Assembly: GCF_000485595.1 (NCBI RefSeq) | Contig: NW_014577311.1 | Location: 30,532 to 62,447 of the forward strand | Source: Priapulus caudatus | Lineage: Eukaryota; Priapulida; Priapulimorpha; Priapulimorphida; Priapulidae | Direction: 5' to 3' | DNA: 31,916 bases | In this document: piece after piece, positions 1-10,499 of the stretch | How the letters are laid out: each line of letters starts with the position of its first letter | Position numbering within the stretch: the stretch's first letter is position 1 | Notes under the pieces: model-generated | What the model saw: only the letters and a program-made list of their open reading frames with translations | What the model was told of the DNA's origin: nothing | The model's database searches: none | Made by a program: the position numbers and the translations under genes

Positions 1-142
1 ACCCTCCCCCCTCCCTCCCGCACCTCAGTCCTGCAGGGACTTGGTCGCGCGATCGCCGTACTTCTTCACCATGTCCTTGACCTCCCCTCCCTCCCTCCCT
101 CCCTCCCTCCCTCCCTCCCTCCCTCCTTCCCTCCCTCCTGCG
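1..142. repeat. Partial copy of LARGE exon 9 end plus (CCCT)n
   Basis: Bases 23-79 repeat bases 143-199, the last codons and stop of LARGE exon 9, with one visible substitution (a Tyr codon becomes Ser). The copies are 120 bp apart and separated by a CCCT/CCTC simple repeat at 80-142; another CCCT run fills 1-20. On the minus strand the copy lies downstream of the stop codon, so it would be 3' UTR. It is a local tandem duplication that began at the coding end. No polyadenylation signal is seen in the bases available. Confidence 0.85.
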
Positions 143-144
143 CC

Positions 145-1107
145 TCAGTCCTGCAGGTACTTGGTCGCGCGATCGCCGTACTTCTTCACCATGTCCTTGC
201 GGAATTCGAGCTTCAGGACGGCGAGGCAGCGGCGGTACTGCGCGCTCGAGCGGAAGCGCGCGATGTCGAAGCTCGGCGCGTGCGGCATGTGCACGACGAA
301 CGCGTTCGGCAGCACGACGAACTCGTAGCCGGCCGCGTCCAGCTCGACGACGTGCGCGACTTTGTTCCAGCCGAAGCCGACGAAGCGCGCGTCGTAGTCC
401 GGCACCCCGGCGACGCGCACGACGACGTACGGCTCAAAGTCCGGCGTCCAGTCGACGGTGTAGGACGCGGTGGCGCTGCGCCAGCGCGCGTAGTCGGTCG
501 CCGCGTGTCCGCGCGGCCACACGTGGTAGCGGAACGTGAACAGCTCGCCGTTGTCGAGCATCGTCAGCGCGTCGGCCTTCGTGCGCGGCACCGACAGCCG
601 GTAGTGCTGCGTCTCGAACGCCGGCACGATGAGCGCGCGCCGCCGCACGTCCATGTCGTTGAGCGCGACGCCGCGACGCAGGTTCTCGTACAGACCCGGC
701 ATCGGCAGGAAGTCGACGTCGACGAGGAACGCGTACGGCGTGCGCGCGTGCCGCAGCGCCGTGCTGCGCAGGAAGTTGATCGGGTAGAACTGCTCATCCT
801 TGTAGACGACGTGGTAGCCGATGTTGCGGCGCCGCGACAGCGTCTCCGACGCGAGCACGTAGCGCAGGAACTGCTGCGCCTCGGCGTCGGACGTGTAGAG
901 CGCGAGGCTGATCGGTCCCTCCCAGTGCTTGCTGATCGCCTCCACCATCTGCAGGCGATCCATGGAGAGGTGAGCGACGAGCGTGACGTCGGTGCCGTCC
1001 GGCGTCGGCTCGTAGTCGTAGTCGATGTAGTAGAGGTGCGTGCGGTGCACGACAACGCGCGCGCGGCGGAACTCGTAGCACGGGTCGTCCTCATCGATCG
1101 CTGTCAG
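145..1107 (-). CDS. LARGE: LARGE exon 9: GT49 glucuronyltransferase domain and stop
   Basis: This terminal coding exon gives 320 residues from [15 protein letters not shown] to [12 protein letters not shown] and stop. It contains nearly the whole GT49 domain, the beta-1,3-glucuronyltransferase half of LARGE. Recognisable words are [40 protein letters not shown] with the DVD metal/nucleotide-sugar motif, [12 protein letters not shown] and MPHAPSFDI. The acceptor is TTGCAG immediately before 1107, and the upstream exon ends in phase 0, so the apparent Met-Gln start at 1113 is intron sequence. Codons are very GC- and CpG-rich, unlike the more balanced exons 3-8. Having this domain in one exon is notable beside the small exons of the GT8 half. 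A partial copy of the 3' end follows. Confidence 0.96.
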   Translation of the reverse strand: MTAIDEDDPCYEFRRARVVVHRTHLYYIDYDYEPTPDGTDVTLVAHLSMDRLQMVEAISKHWEGPISLALYTSDAEAQQFLRYVLASETLSRRRNIGYHVVYKDEQFYPINFLRSTALRHARTPYAFLVDVDFLPMPGLYENLRRGVALNDMDVRRRALIVPAFETQHYRLSVPRTKADALTMLDNGELFTFRYHVWPRGHAATDYARWRSATASYTVDWTPDFEPYVVVRVAGVPDYDARFVGFGWNKVAHVVELDAAGYEFVVLPNAFVVHMPHAPSFDIARFRSSAQYRRCLAVLKLEFRKDMVKKYGDRATKYLQD

Positions 1108-2009
1108 CTGCAAGCCGCCACAGGGTATTAATTAGCCAGGCATGAGTATTGTGCGAGTGCAGAAAAAATATTTGGGAGTGCAATTTTTTCGTGTGTCTCA
1201 GCCAAGACCGCCGTAGGCATTCACGGGGGGGGGGAGTATGAGAGGGGTGGTTCCCCCATTAAAATTCCCAAATTAAACCACCGTGAAATATACAGCGTAT
1301 ACAGTATCAGACACAGTCAGAAATTGTTGAAAGACATTAGGCTTGCGTTTGTCTTAACATCGAATTTTTCTCGTAGACCGGATGATCCCTGTACAGTATG
1401 GATGCGTATCAGAATCTTTTCATATCCTCACATTTAAAGTGATTACGTCACCGTAAATAGTAAGAAAAATAAAATAATCCCACTTTTTCACAAAATATAA
1501 GTAATTCTGTTCACTTTTTATGGTTAAATTGCTGCATTAGTATACTTCTTATTTTACTATATTGTTCGATGTGAACATACACTCGTGACTCATACCATAG
1601 CAAGCAATTAATGTTAGGAACACTAATATCAAATGATATCATCCAAGTTTTTTGGATTTTTAACTAGTTGAGAAACAATCTTATCAGGTAAGAATTTGAC
1701 GATACGATAAGTCCCGTTAGTTCTTACTTTTAATGTAAAAAAATGGAAACAAAATCTTTACAAATTTTACCATGGAAAATTCGTGATGTAGTCAATTTAA
1801 TATCAACATCCTCACGTTAAATATTTATACCTTGACGTTAAATATTAACATTCTCATGTTTTAAATATCATCGCCCCCACGTTAAATATTAACATCTTTG
1901 TGTAAAACATTAACACCCTTAGGTCTAACGTTAACGCACACACATGATTCTAACATGTCAGTGGATTGATTTCTAATACCACCAAGTTAAATCTTGAATT
2001 AGGGTTGAG
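1108..2009. other. LARGE intron 8, left part: AT-rich, no gene seen
   Basis: The first part, to about 1260, has a G run. The rest is AT-rich. Several short related phrases around 1790-1930 (variants of CACGTTAAATATTAACATC) look like a decayed short tandem repeat. No open frame with recognisable similarity is present. Confidence 0.6.
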
Positions 2010-2302
2010 AGCGAGTGAGACGAGGGAGGGAAAGAGAGAGAGATGAGGGAGGAAAAGAGAGAGAGATGAGGGAGGGAAAGAGAGTGAGAGATGAGGGAGG
2101 GAAAGAGAGGGAGAGAGATGAGGGAGGGAATGAGAGAGAGAGATGAGGGAGGGAAAGAGAGAGAGAGATGAGGGAGGGAAAAGAGAGATAGGGAAGGCGA
2201 CTGAGAGAAAGAGAGAGCGAGAGAGAGATGGTGGAGGGAAAGAGAGAGAAAGAACGAGACAGAAAGACTGACATATAACAGTTGAGAGAGAGAGAGAGTG
2301 AG
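2010..2302. repeat. GA-rich minisatellite in LARGE intron 8
   Basis: Irregular repeats of about 23-26 bases built on GAGGGAGGGAAAGAGAGAGA fill this stretch, which ends about 30 bases before the exon 8 donor at 2331. On the LARGE sense strand it is a long polypyrimidine tract (CT-rich) just inside the intron. The Ser/Leu-rich reading frame across it is only repeat translation. Confidence 0.9.
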
Positions 2303-2330
2303 GAAGTTTATATTAGGGAGGGAACCTTAC

Positions 2331-2489
2331 CTGAGACTGGTAGTTCTCCTGCCGACCGGTGTCGCAGCCGAACAGTTCCCGCCTCAGCAGGTTCCCATCG
2401 TACTCGATGAACGTCAGGAACAGGTTGCGGAAGAACTCCATGTGCTTGTTCTTCACGATCAACTTCTGCGGTGCGTTCCAGTGAATGAT
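2331..2489 (-). CDS. LARGE: LARGE exon 8
   Basis: 53 codons run from [10 protein letters not shown] to QENYQSQ, phase 0 at both ends. The acceptor is CCATTGCAG and the donor CAG/GTAAGG. The words [17 protein letters not shown] and [14 protein letters not shown] are characteristic of the link between the GT8-like and GT49 domains of LARGE. It joins to LTAIDEDD of exon 9 without frame loss. No damage is seen. Confidence 0.95.
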
Positions 2490-2692
2490 CTGCAATGGGA
2501 CAGTTTTCCTTTTTTTAAATGCCGCCCATGTTTAAACTTTAAAAATAAATGAACTGTTTACTTACTAATACTGCTGCTTGCCAAACTACCGCTAGAGATA
2601 GAGTACAGAAGGGGAGAGAGTGTGTGCGCGAGAGAGAGAGAGATAAAGAGAGAGATTCCCGTTACAAATATTTAAGAGAATTAAATTCTTAC

Positions 2693-2818
2693 CTTCAGGT
2701 CGGACACTTCGCTGTAGCACAGTTCACTGCGCGTGTTCTCGCTAAGCTGTATGTTCCACGCGCACGGAAGGTTGTGCAGCAGGTAAGGGTGTTCTTTCAG
2801 CACGGTGTTGAATATATC
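2693..2818 (-). CDS. LARGE: LARGE exon 7
   Basis: 42 codons run from [10 protein letters not shown] to CYSEVSDLK, phase 0 at both ends. The acceptor is CCCTGCAG and the donor AAG/GTAAGA. It covers the end of the GT8-like domain; [19 protein letters not shown] fits the conserved LPC..WN.QLS..T pattern of LARGE. Exons 7 and 8 are separated by a 203-bp intron containing a GA microsatellite at about 2615-2655. Confidence 0.95.
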
Positions 2819-2846
2819 CTGCAGGGGGAGCCACGACAATGAGACA

Positions 2847-3254
2847 GCAGGGGTAGAAATTAACGTTTGAACAACTGACTCCCTGCCCTCAAAAAGAGGG
2901 AGTCCGCGGCAAAATGAGGGAGTCCGCAGTCTGAAGTTCAAAACTAAAGATATTAACAATAACGCATGTGCTTATTTTGAAGATTCATGCGGTTGCACGT
3001 CTGCCGAAATTTCTTTGGACATTTGCTGAAAAAATACGGTAATTTCGCGTGGGAGTAATGAAGCCGTGCTCTGGAACGAACTAGTTAGTATAGCAGAATT
3101 TTCAGGGAGTCACACGGACTCCTGCATATGTCAAATCAGGGAGTCCGCTCTGGAATGAACTAGTTAGTATAGCAGAATTTTCAGGGAGTCACACGGACTC
3201 CTGCATATGTCAAATCAGGGAGTATTTGACTCCGGACATTAATTTCGCACCCTG
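2847..3254. mobile_element. Small TIR element with CAGGG termini (intron 6)
   Basis: The left end CAGGGGTAGAAATTAACG at 2848 and the right end, read inverted as CAGGGTGCGAAATTAATG, form imperfect terminal inverted repeats. GAGACA flanks both sides (2841-2846 and 3255-3260), a likely 6-base target duplication. The interior has no coding potential and holds GGGAGTCCGC phrases plus a 79-bp tandem duplication. It is probably a non-autonomous DNA transposon. It begins 29 bases from the exon 7 acceptor boundary. Confidence 0.7.
3068..3224. repeat. 79-bp tandem duplication inside the TIR element
   Basis: Two almost identical 79-bp units start at 3068 and 3147 (CTCTGGAAYGAACTAGTTAG...). They differ by about one base, so the duplication is recent or homogenised. 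Confidence 0.9.
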
Positions 3255-3524
3255 GAGACAATATGTTAGCTGCTGCACCACGTCCCACCCTGACTATTTG
3301 CCCCACCCTGAAGCAGCGCTCACCCAACCCATATGCAGCGTTTACTGTTTGCCTGATCACGCATCAATTTTAAGGCGACAGATGTAGTGAGTGCACCTGT
3401 CTACCATAACGGATCCAGCTCGCCCGAGCGAGTGATCGTTACTGGCGCTACTTTACGCACAGTACAGTATGTTACTCAGTTACAGTAGTTCAGGGCGTGA
3501 CAAGTGGCGCTCATAAAATAGGAA

Positions 3525-3690
3525 AATAGGAATTTCAGATGTGAAAAAATAGGAGGAAAATAGGAATTTGTACAGAAAATAGGAGAAAATAGGAATTGCC
3601 CAGAAAATAGGAAAAAATAGGAATTTGTACAGAAAATAGGAGAAAATAGGAATTGCCCAGAAAATAGGAAAAAATAGGAACTTGACGCCC
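3525..3690. repeat. AAATAGGAA-rich tandem repeat
   Basis: Repeats of AAAATAGGAA with alternating TTGTACAG and TTGCCCAG spacers form a higher-order unit of about 57 bases, two full copies plus partial ones. It lies within LARGE intron 6. A reading frame with repeated YFFLFSGQFLFS is an artefact of this array. Confidence 0.85.
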
Positions 3691-3724
3691 TGGTAGTTCT
3701 ACAGGCAGTAGTCACAGTCTTTAC

Positions 3725-4032
3725 TTGTCGCGCCAGCATCAGAGTCGGCATCATCGTCAGTGTCATCATCAGAGTCAGCATCAGTGTCATCATCAGTGTC
3801 ATCGTCAGCGTCAGCATCAGTGTCATCGTCAGCGTCAGCATCGTCGTCAGGGTAATCGTCAGCGTCAGCATCAGCATCAGGATCATCGTCATTGTCATCG
3901 TCAGCATCATCATCAGTGTAATCGTCAGCGTCAGCATCAGAGTCAGCATCAGGATCAGCATCAGTGTCAGCATCATCATCATCGTCAGCCTCATCATCAG
4001 CATCATCATCAGCGTCGGAGGACGACGGGGGG
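3725..4032. repeat. CATCAG/CGTCAG trinucleotide-like array beside the exon 6 donor
   Basis: About 300 bases of TCAGCATCAG, TCATCGTCAG and related triplets end about 18 bases from the exon 6 donor. The minus frame gives a long Asp/Ala run continuous with exon 6 (a possible read-through form), but the homologous sequence stops at the GTAAGC donor and the run has no counterpart in LARGE. It is best treated as an intronic microsatellite. Confidence 0.88.
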
Positions 4033-4049
4033 AGGTGGAGTGTGCTTAC

Positions 4050-4181
4050 CTGGTCAGCGAGGGAGGTGGCCAACAGGGTGACCAGCTCCTTCTCCGCCAC
4101 CATGCGCCACATCTGCATCCAGTTGACGCTGCGCAGCTTCTCAAGGTCGAGCAGAATCACGCCCGTGTTGAAGCCACGACC
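4050..4181 (-). CDS. LARGE: LARGE exon 6
   Basis: 44 codons run from [11 protein letters not shown] to LLATSLADQ, phase 0 at both ends. The acceptor is TTTGTCGTCAG and the donor [24 protein letters not shown] and MQMWRMVAE match the GT8-like domain core after the WPAL end of exon 5. It is the first exon downstream of the duplicated block and is present once in full; its 5' part and acceptor are repeated in the array at 4134-4712. Confidence 0.95.
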
Positions 4182-4712
4182 CTGACGACAAACATCGATA
4201 ATAAACAGCTTAATAACAGCTTCTCAAGGTCGAGCAGAATCACGCCCGTGTTGAAGCCACGACCCTGACGACAAACATCGATAATAAACAGCTTAATAAC
4301 AGCTTCTCAAGGTCGAGCAGAATCACACCCGTGTTGAAGCCACGACCCTGACGACAAACATCGATAAACAGCTTAATAACAGCTTCTCAAGGTCGAGCAG
4401 AATCACGCCCGTGTTGAAGCCACGACCCTGACGACAAACATCGATAATAAACAGCTTAATAACAGCTTCTCAAGGTCGAGCAGAATCACCAACGCCGTGT
4501 TGAAGGCCCACGACCCTGACGACAAACATCGATAAAAAACAGCTTATTAACAGCTTCTCTAAGGTCGAGTAGAATACACGCCCATGTTGAAGACCGCACG
4601 ACCCTGACGACAAAACATCGGATAAAACAGCTATAACAGTGCTTCTCCAGGTCGAGACAGAATCACACATACCGTGTTGAAGCTAGCAACCCTGAACAAC
4701 AAACATCGATAA
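4134..4712. repeat. 83-bp tandem array copying the exon 6 acceptor
   Basis: Seven units of about 83 bp start near 4134, 4217, 4300, 4380, 4463, 4551 and 4638. Each carries the first 48 bases of exon 6 ([16 protein letters not shown] on the minus strand), the CAG acceptor and adjacent intron. The unit nearest the intact exon is the real one. The first five units are almost identical; from about 4480 onward units gain single-base insertions and decay. Each unit offers a decoy 3' splice site to the LARGE transcript, and the unit length is not a multiple of three. Confidence 0.93.
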
Positions 4713-5173
4713 AGTCTTAGTTGCCATGCCCCAAAAACAAGTGCCACAGCAACCGTCGTATAATATCTCCTTTGGTGGATAAACAGCGAAGAAAATGTCA
4801 AGAAGATTTCTCAACCTGAATACATCATCAAAGCGTATATGGGTAGGCAAGTGTTTTTGACCGTAGCTGCAAGATCACTGTATATTCAATACGTGTTACC
4901 ACGATGTATATATAATAATATATATAACCAAGGTAAATGCGCATATTTCCTGTCAGCTTTAAGGCAAAAAGAATTGCATACTAATGGCTACCCGGACTGT
5001 GCGATATTCCAGATAAAGTTGCTTGTTCTGACAATAGCAGCACCTGTGTGTCAGAACGTTCCTAACCAACGTTCAGGAATAAGACTAAATCATAGTCAGA
5101 GAACGCCCCGCCCCCTTCCCCATGTTCCATAAATGTATTTTTAACAAGTACGAAGGTGCTGCCTACGCATTAC

Positions 5174-5335
5174 CAGTGCTGGCCATGGCACGTGTCCTTT
5201 CCAACAACTTCCCAGGTACCAGTCACTTTGTTTTCCACCAAGCGATCGCCTTGGGCGACCCGTAAACGAGCCGAAGATTCTCCACAGCGCTGCGATGTCG
5301 GTTGCAAAACGTACATCGTGTCCAGCAACAATCAC
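5174..5335 (-). pseudogene. LARGE exon 5, copy A (altered)
   Basis: It has the same 162-nt length as exon 5 of copy B and keeps both splice sites, but paired insertions and deletions change words while returning to frame. The conserved LDTDVTF becomes AGHDVRF, so the first Asp of the DxD motif is lost, and [10 protein letters not shown] becomes [10 protein letters not shown]. The ends VIV and [10 protein letters not shown] are unchanged. This compensating-indel pattern is more like sequence error than selection or ordinary decay. Confidence 0.85.
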
Positions 5336-5745
5336 CTGCCGTAAATAAATATGCGTTAGAAATGCCTGGGATGAATAGCATCTCACACAGTCTAGTTATT
5401 TACATCTGATAACATGGAAAACTAAACGAAAAACCACCTGCTAGTCACGACTTACATAACAGAGAATCAGTTGAGCTGCCAACCTAACACAGTACAGTTC
5501 GGGTGCTCCGTAAAATATTAAGTCAATTACTTATACTGAAATGATGTGCGTGTGGCAACACATGCCTGGATTTAGTCAGACAACAATAGTCTCACATGAT
5601 TCAACCAATTACCTTTACATTTAACTTTACAGTACATTTACCTTCACCTTACCATTTACCAATTACCTTACATGTTACAATCAACATTGAATCGAAGCCG
5701 GCGAAATAAAAAACATGATGTAAGCCATGAGTAGCTCGGTCGTAC

Positions 5746-5887
5746 CGCTTGCTCAGTGGTCCTGGGAAGGAACTTGGCCAGGGTAAGCTTCATGAGGCGT
5801 AGACACCAGAGTAATGCTTAGTTGGGTATCCACGAGATCTCGCCTTTTGATCGTTATCCGCAGGCGTAAAAAGGAGTCCACCCTCGA
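5746..5887 (-). pseudogene. LARGE exon 4, copy A (frameshifted)
   Basis: Homologous to 13394-13524 but 142 instead of 131 nt. The words PNKHYSGVY and the flanking TAG acceptor and GTACGA donor remain, while extra bases break the frame on both sides. It cannot encode the exon 4 peptide as given. Confidence 0.85.
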
Positions 5888-6101
5888 CTACAAGCAGCAA
5901 GCCAGAATACAGAGTTACACCTAGATTATCGGAGCGACTTAATTCTAAATCTGGCCCATCAGATTTCAAAGATTCCGAGAGCACTGTTTGTTGATTAGGT
6001 CACAATTCCATACCGAACTAGTTCTCAATCTCAAGGACAACTACTGCTACAAGCAAAGCCAAAAACTCAGGGCGTGCTCTCTCCCTCAGTCATGTACTCA
6101 C

Positions 6102-6291
6102 CCCCCGGCAACGAACCAAGTGTTGAATAGCGTTTAAAGGCACGAGGCTGGGCAGGCCGGAAAATCAAGCGATGAAAAAGTGGAAGTGAAGCGGATCTTT
6201 TGCGGTTAGAAACAACACACTCTGATGAGGGTAACGACGCTGCGGCTGGCGTTGCTAGCCAGCACAGCACGATCGCAAACATCAACTCACG
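6102..6291 (-). pseudogene. LARGE exon 3, copy A (frameshifted)
   Basis: Homologous to 13724-13895 but 190 instead of 172 nt. FAIV and a GTGAGT donor can be seen, but single-base insertions scatter the [12 protein letters not shown] and [10 protein letters not shown] words over different frames. Confidence 0.85.
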
Positions 6292-6397
6292 CTGTAATAA
6301 ACATACTTACTATTTTTACTATAATTACTAACAACTAGTATATATATAAGAAATACTAATAATTACTATATATATAATATACTATAATACAATATAT

Positions 6398-7941
6398 ACT
6401 AACCCACGTCCGACCGACCCAGTCGGGTAAATGTTTGGTCTCAGGTCGCATACAACCAGAGTGCGTAGTCAGCCAGACTGGTTCGTGTATAGAATTCCGT
6501 CCAATTATAGTACTCGCACAATGTTTACATATCATCAATTCACACCTTTCTGGCTTATAATTCACATTATGTAATTACAAAATGCACAAGATTCTTTCAC
6601 ATGTCAGTGGGCAAGCAAACAAACATCGAATCTTAATTACGCGCTGTTCGTGCCTTAAAGTAAAAACAATACCTGTGTCAGTGTTCTAGCCCATTAACCT
6701 CCAGGCGTGCAACCCAGGGATGCACTGAAAAGTCACCTCTGCTTAGACTGGTTTCGGCGGCCGCCATGTTTGTCGCAGAGCGTGTACATTGTCTAAGCAG
6801 AGCGTGGAGGCCGATACCAGCTACCCTTCGCGCAAAAAACAAAAGTGGTGCTGCCAGCCGGTCAGGACAGCACGACCCGAGATAAATACCGTGCCCCGAG
6901 CTAGTAAGGTGCCCGTCGGCATGAGGTACGAATGCAGGCCTGTGCATTGAACCCTTACACAACACAAGTATGGCAAAAAGTAAGCTAGTAATTATCAGAA
7001 AAGTAGTGAAAAAAGGTAGGGAAAAGTAGCGAAACCAGGGAAAAAGTTAGGGCATCTAGACGTTAATTATATTATGGTGAAATATATAACTATATAAGTC
7101 GCGGGAATACTTGGTCATAGCTGTCGCAGCCGCCGCCGCCGCCGGCCACAGACACTTTCCCTCGCCCTCTATAACTCAACCAAGTAGACAGTGAACAAAC
7201 ATCGGTCTTAATTTACACATCATGGGGAGAAGTGCTCGCGCTAACCGAAACCAGTCACTCTGCAACCTTTATTTGAGCTTGACCTCTGACCTTCATCATA
7301 TTTCCCTTCCGCTTCTATAACTCGCCCCTAATTGACCCCTACGCGCGAGCAAACTCGTATACTTTGACACATGCTTGGGAAGAAGGTGTGTCGCGTACCA
7401 AAACGCCTTCGTACGTCCTGTCACAGAGATATTTAATTCATACTAGATGTAGTTTTGGCGGACAAGCTGCCCTTTGCTAAGATGATCTGATGTACCCGCC
7501 TTCATCAACACAATGGGCGCTGCCTTGCAAATTTATATCTCGGCTACAATCTTAAAAACTTCAAAAAGCTAGTGAAAAAGGTAGCCCAAAATAAAAAAGT
7601 AGGAAAAAAGTAGGAAAGTAGGCGAGAACTATTGAAAAAAGTAGCGAAAAGTAGGCGCGAGAACTAGTTGAAAAAGTAGGAAAGTACCGGGCATCAATCC
7701 CACAGGCCTGCAGAATGCTTGCACGTAGAAACTACGGTCCACGCCGCATTAAATAGCGGTCGGAGAAACAGCCAGTTCTATTGAATTACATACGGATGCA
7801 CACAACTCGTTATCTAAATAACAGTTTTCTTAGCAATGGGTCTGGGTCGGCTAGTGAAAGTTAGGTCCAGGGCGAGTTGGTTTTCGTCAGTTACTAGCGC
7901 AGATCGGTCTAGCTGAAATAAAAAGTTAATGTTGAACCCTG
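6398..7941. mobile_element. CAGGG TIR element, copy A (left end missing)
   Basis: Counterpart of the element at 14212-15523. The left TIR and about 220 bp of neighbouring DNA are absent; sequence passes directly from a TA microsatellite into CTAACCCACG. The right end TTGAACCCTG is present, followed by TGGAAC. The interior has many AGTGAAAAAGTAGGAAAGTA phrases and no recognisable transposase. Confidence 0.7.
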
Positions 7942-7991
7942 TGGAACAAGACTAAGAACGTTATTACGCTGCAGACATGAAGACCGTGAGA

Positions 7992-8318
7992 TCACACTAT
8001 ATCGAGCTGTGACCCGGATGCACTGCTGAGCACGCTTACCTCACACTATTCGAGCTGTGACGCGAGCCTGTTAGCACGACTTGACACGCACACTACTTCG
8101 AGCTGTGACGGCAGCATCTGTGAGCACGCTTACCTCACACTATCGCGGCTGTTGACCGAGCCGTGAGCACGCACTTACCCTTCACACTATTTCGAAGGCT
8201 AGGTGACGCGGGCCTGTGACGACGTTACCTCACCACTATCGCACTGTGACGGCGAGCCTGTGAGCACGCTTACCTCACACTATTCGAGCTGTGACGCGAG
8301 CAGCTGTAAGCACGCTAC
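7992..8318. repeat. 44-bp donor-site array, copy A
   Basis: About seven degraded units of the 44-bp array described at 15568-15875, immediately intronic to exon 2 of copy A. Units vary in length through small indels. Confidence 0.85.
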
Positions 8319-8526
8319 CTCACACTTCGGCACTTCTGCCTCGGTCACGCACGGCCGCCGCCGACCGACGCGCCGCGTTCCCCGCGCTGTCGCTCAGCGG
8401 CACTTGGGAGTCGCCGAGGTTGAGCTGTCGTCGTAGGCACACCGGTTTCTCTTTCTTCCAGCGCGTGTATCTGTATCTGCTGCACAGTGGCGTGGTCGAT
8501 CGATGCCGGTCTGCGCTTCAGCAGAT
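8319..8526 (-). pseudogene. LARGE exon 2, copy A (frameshifted)
   Basis: Homologous to 15876-16075 but 208 instead of 200 nt. The coiled-coil words are broken among frames and the donor reads GTAGCG instead of GTAAGC. It could not give a functional stem. Confidence 0.85.
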
Positions 8527-8621
8527 CTGTTTCGGATCGAAAAATCGAAATCGTAGCCGTAACGAGCGCGGGGCTCGAACATAGCGCATCCCTCCACTCG
8601 CTCTGCTCGCCATGCCTTAAA

Positions 8622-9318
8622 CAGGGTTTCCTTCTGAGGAAAAATTAGACAACGGTAATGGCCAGTTTGGGGAAAAAATGCGCATGATGGATTCAAAGGC
8701 ATGCAGTAGGCACGAATGTGGATGCTGCAGGCAGACGCGGGGGGGGAGATAGGTAGAGGGGGTTCTGGAGGTCTCCCCAGCAAAATTTTAAAAATTTTGA
8801 ATGTCTTAGACTGCATTTGAGGCACCTCGAAAAATAAAAATTTCACCTTTTAGTTTAAATCTTAACTCTTTTAGCAGACCTACCAGTCTCACGCATTTCG
8901 CGGAAACTCACGCACCACTGGACCCATTCTCTCTGCCTACCCTCGCGGCATGCCGTACGCATTCTCACGCATTCACGCAAAAGAAAAAAAAAGAAAAAAA
9001 GCAGCCCGCGACACCCCTGTTAACCACGTTGTGGCTGTGCACATCATGGCTCCTGCTTGCTGGCTGGGGCGGCATTGATTGAAGTACGGGGGGGGGGGGG
9101 CAATGCACTGATTGTTAGTCGCGTGGGCATGCTTATTGCTGTATATGTAAGGGTGGCACCGCTTATGAGGGAGCGACAGCAAAAACTTTCACTGTATATA
9201 GTCGAGCACGTGGTGATCTTATTATTTTTGGATGACACTATTTTGACAACGGCGGGCAAATACAGGAACATTTTCACAAACGCCGTTGTTCAATTTGACA
9301 AAGCCTGAACAAACCCTG
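8622..9318. mobile_element. CAGGGTTT TIR element, copy A
   Basis: Counterpart of 16170-16862: starts CAGGGTTTC, ends AAACCCTG, flanked by CTTAAA on both sides (8616-8621 and 9319-9324). No transposase frame is recognised. It lies between exons 1 and 2. Confidence 0.85.
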
Positions 9319-9405
9319 CTTAAATAAAATATGAAGATGAATTCCCCGATCATTCGTACCAACTCTTCGCTGTCATCGAGGAGAACGAGGGACACACGTA
9401 CTCAC

Positions 9406-9490
9406 CTTCCCCGATGGATAGGTAGAAGAGGATGAGCAGTGGAACGAGGGAGAGGAGGGCGAGGAACAGCAGCAAGCCGCGACTCCTCAT
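9406..9490 (-). CDS. LARGE: LARGE exon 1, copy A: signal anchor (intact)
   Basis: Start codon ATG with A at -3, then 28 codons MRSRGLLLFLALLSLVPLLI... ending YLSIGE plus one base before GTGAGT. A short basic head and a hydrophobic stretch at residues 6-24 make a type II Golgi signal anchor, the topology known for LARGE. The 85-nt length gives phase 1, which fits exon 2 (G plus AT makes Asp). The equivalent in copy B is 84 nt and shifted, so this copy is the better exon 1. If the tandem structure is real, this exon lies inside intron 5 of the gene read from copy B. Confidence 0.75.
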
Positions 9491-10499
9491 GATTCCTCCT
9501 CCCCGCACCTTCCTCCTACAACCCATCAGTCAGAGCATCCCTGACAGCTGAAGGAAGATTCCCTGTGAGGTTAGCCTACAAGCAGTAATATGAAGTGTAG
9601 TGATACACACAAACCCAGCAGTATATTGACAACGGGATGCATTTTGAGTTACTGACGGTGTTACAGTTAGTACTGGATGCTAGATGCTAAGATCCTAAAT
9701 ACCTAAATAAATCAGCTAGATACATAAATGCTAGACGTGATGCGGCCATGATGCCGAGGCGCGCCGAGGTTTGACTCTTTGTGTCTCCAATCACAGCCTA
9801 CATCGCACCAGTCTTTTATATTTTTAAAGATGGGTACCCATTGGACCACCAAATCGCCGATCTCAGGAACTAGGGCATTCTGCTATGTTAGAACGGTTTC
9901 CTACGATAGTTTGCCACAAATACGAAAATAACACGCTGTTTAGCCACTGCCGCTACGTCCTTCTGTTGAATTTTCGCATCTCCGTAATCAGAATAAGCCC
10001 CGCCCTTCTTCGTTGATGGACATGAATGGGGCGTCACCGACGTGACCAGTTACTGTAACCTACTGTCTTTCGGCAGCCTGTTTAATTTTCGTAAATAATG
10101 GAATGCCCGGCCGATGCATTTCGCACGTTGGAAAATTTTCGGCATTTTCACTCGCTGTCGGAAGTGAACGAGTGCGTCATTCATTGAACATTGAAGTTTT
10201 TCTTCAAATTAAATAATTCCGAAAATCCCTAACCGCGCTACTCGATTGTTTTAGCCAATGAACGTAGCTGTGTGTGTGATGTCTTGCCCACGCGATTTAT
10301 GCTTGGCTTAGCGGGCCTCGAAATGGATATCGGAGGCAGGCACCTCACAACACGCATGTTTGTTTAAATTTTGTATACCAGCTTTGTGACGTACGGTGTT
10401 CGGGAGTTCTGCGATGATAACCTCGTAATTTCTCAGCATTTCTTAAGGTGCATGGAACATTTTACCAATTTAGTTGTGTCAGTTAGTCACGGATATGTC
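9491..10499. other. Copy A, upstream of exon 1: no gene seen
   Basis: A candidate 3' splice site (TTCCTTCAG on the minus strand near 9560) suggests coding exon 1 may follow a 5' UTR exon. Around 10290-10350 a phrase (GCTTGGCTTAGCGGGCCTCG) is shared, inverted, with the loop of the palindrome at 21.8 kb, showing a dispersed repeat. Nothing else is assigned. Confidence 0.45.

Noticed and set aside
280-1131. Long plus-strand open frame opposite LARGE exon 9
   Set aside because: It is an Arg/His-rich shadow caused by the GC-rich codons of the real minus-strand exon and has no domain words.
3699-4160. Asp-rich minus-strand protein of about 150 residues
   Set aside because: The first part is LARGE exon 6; the Asp/Ala run is a translated microsatellite past a good donor site.
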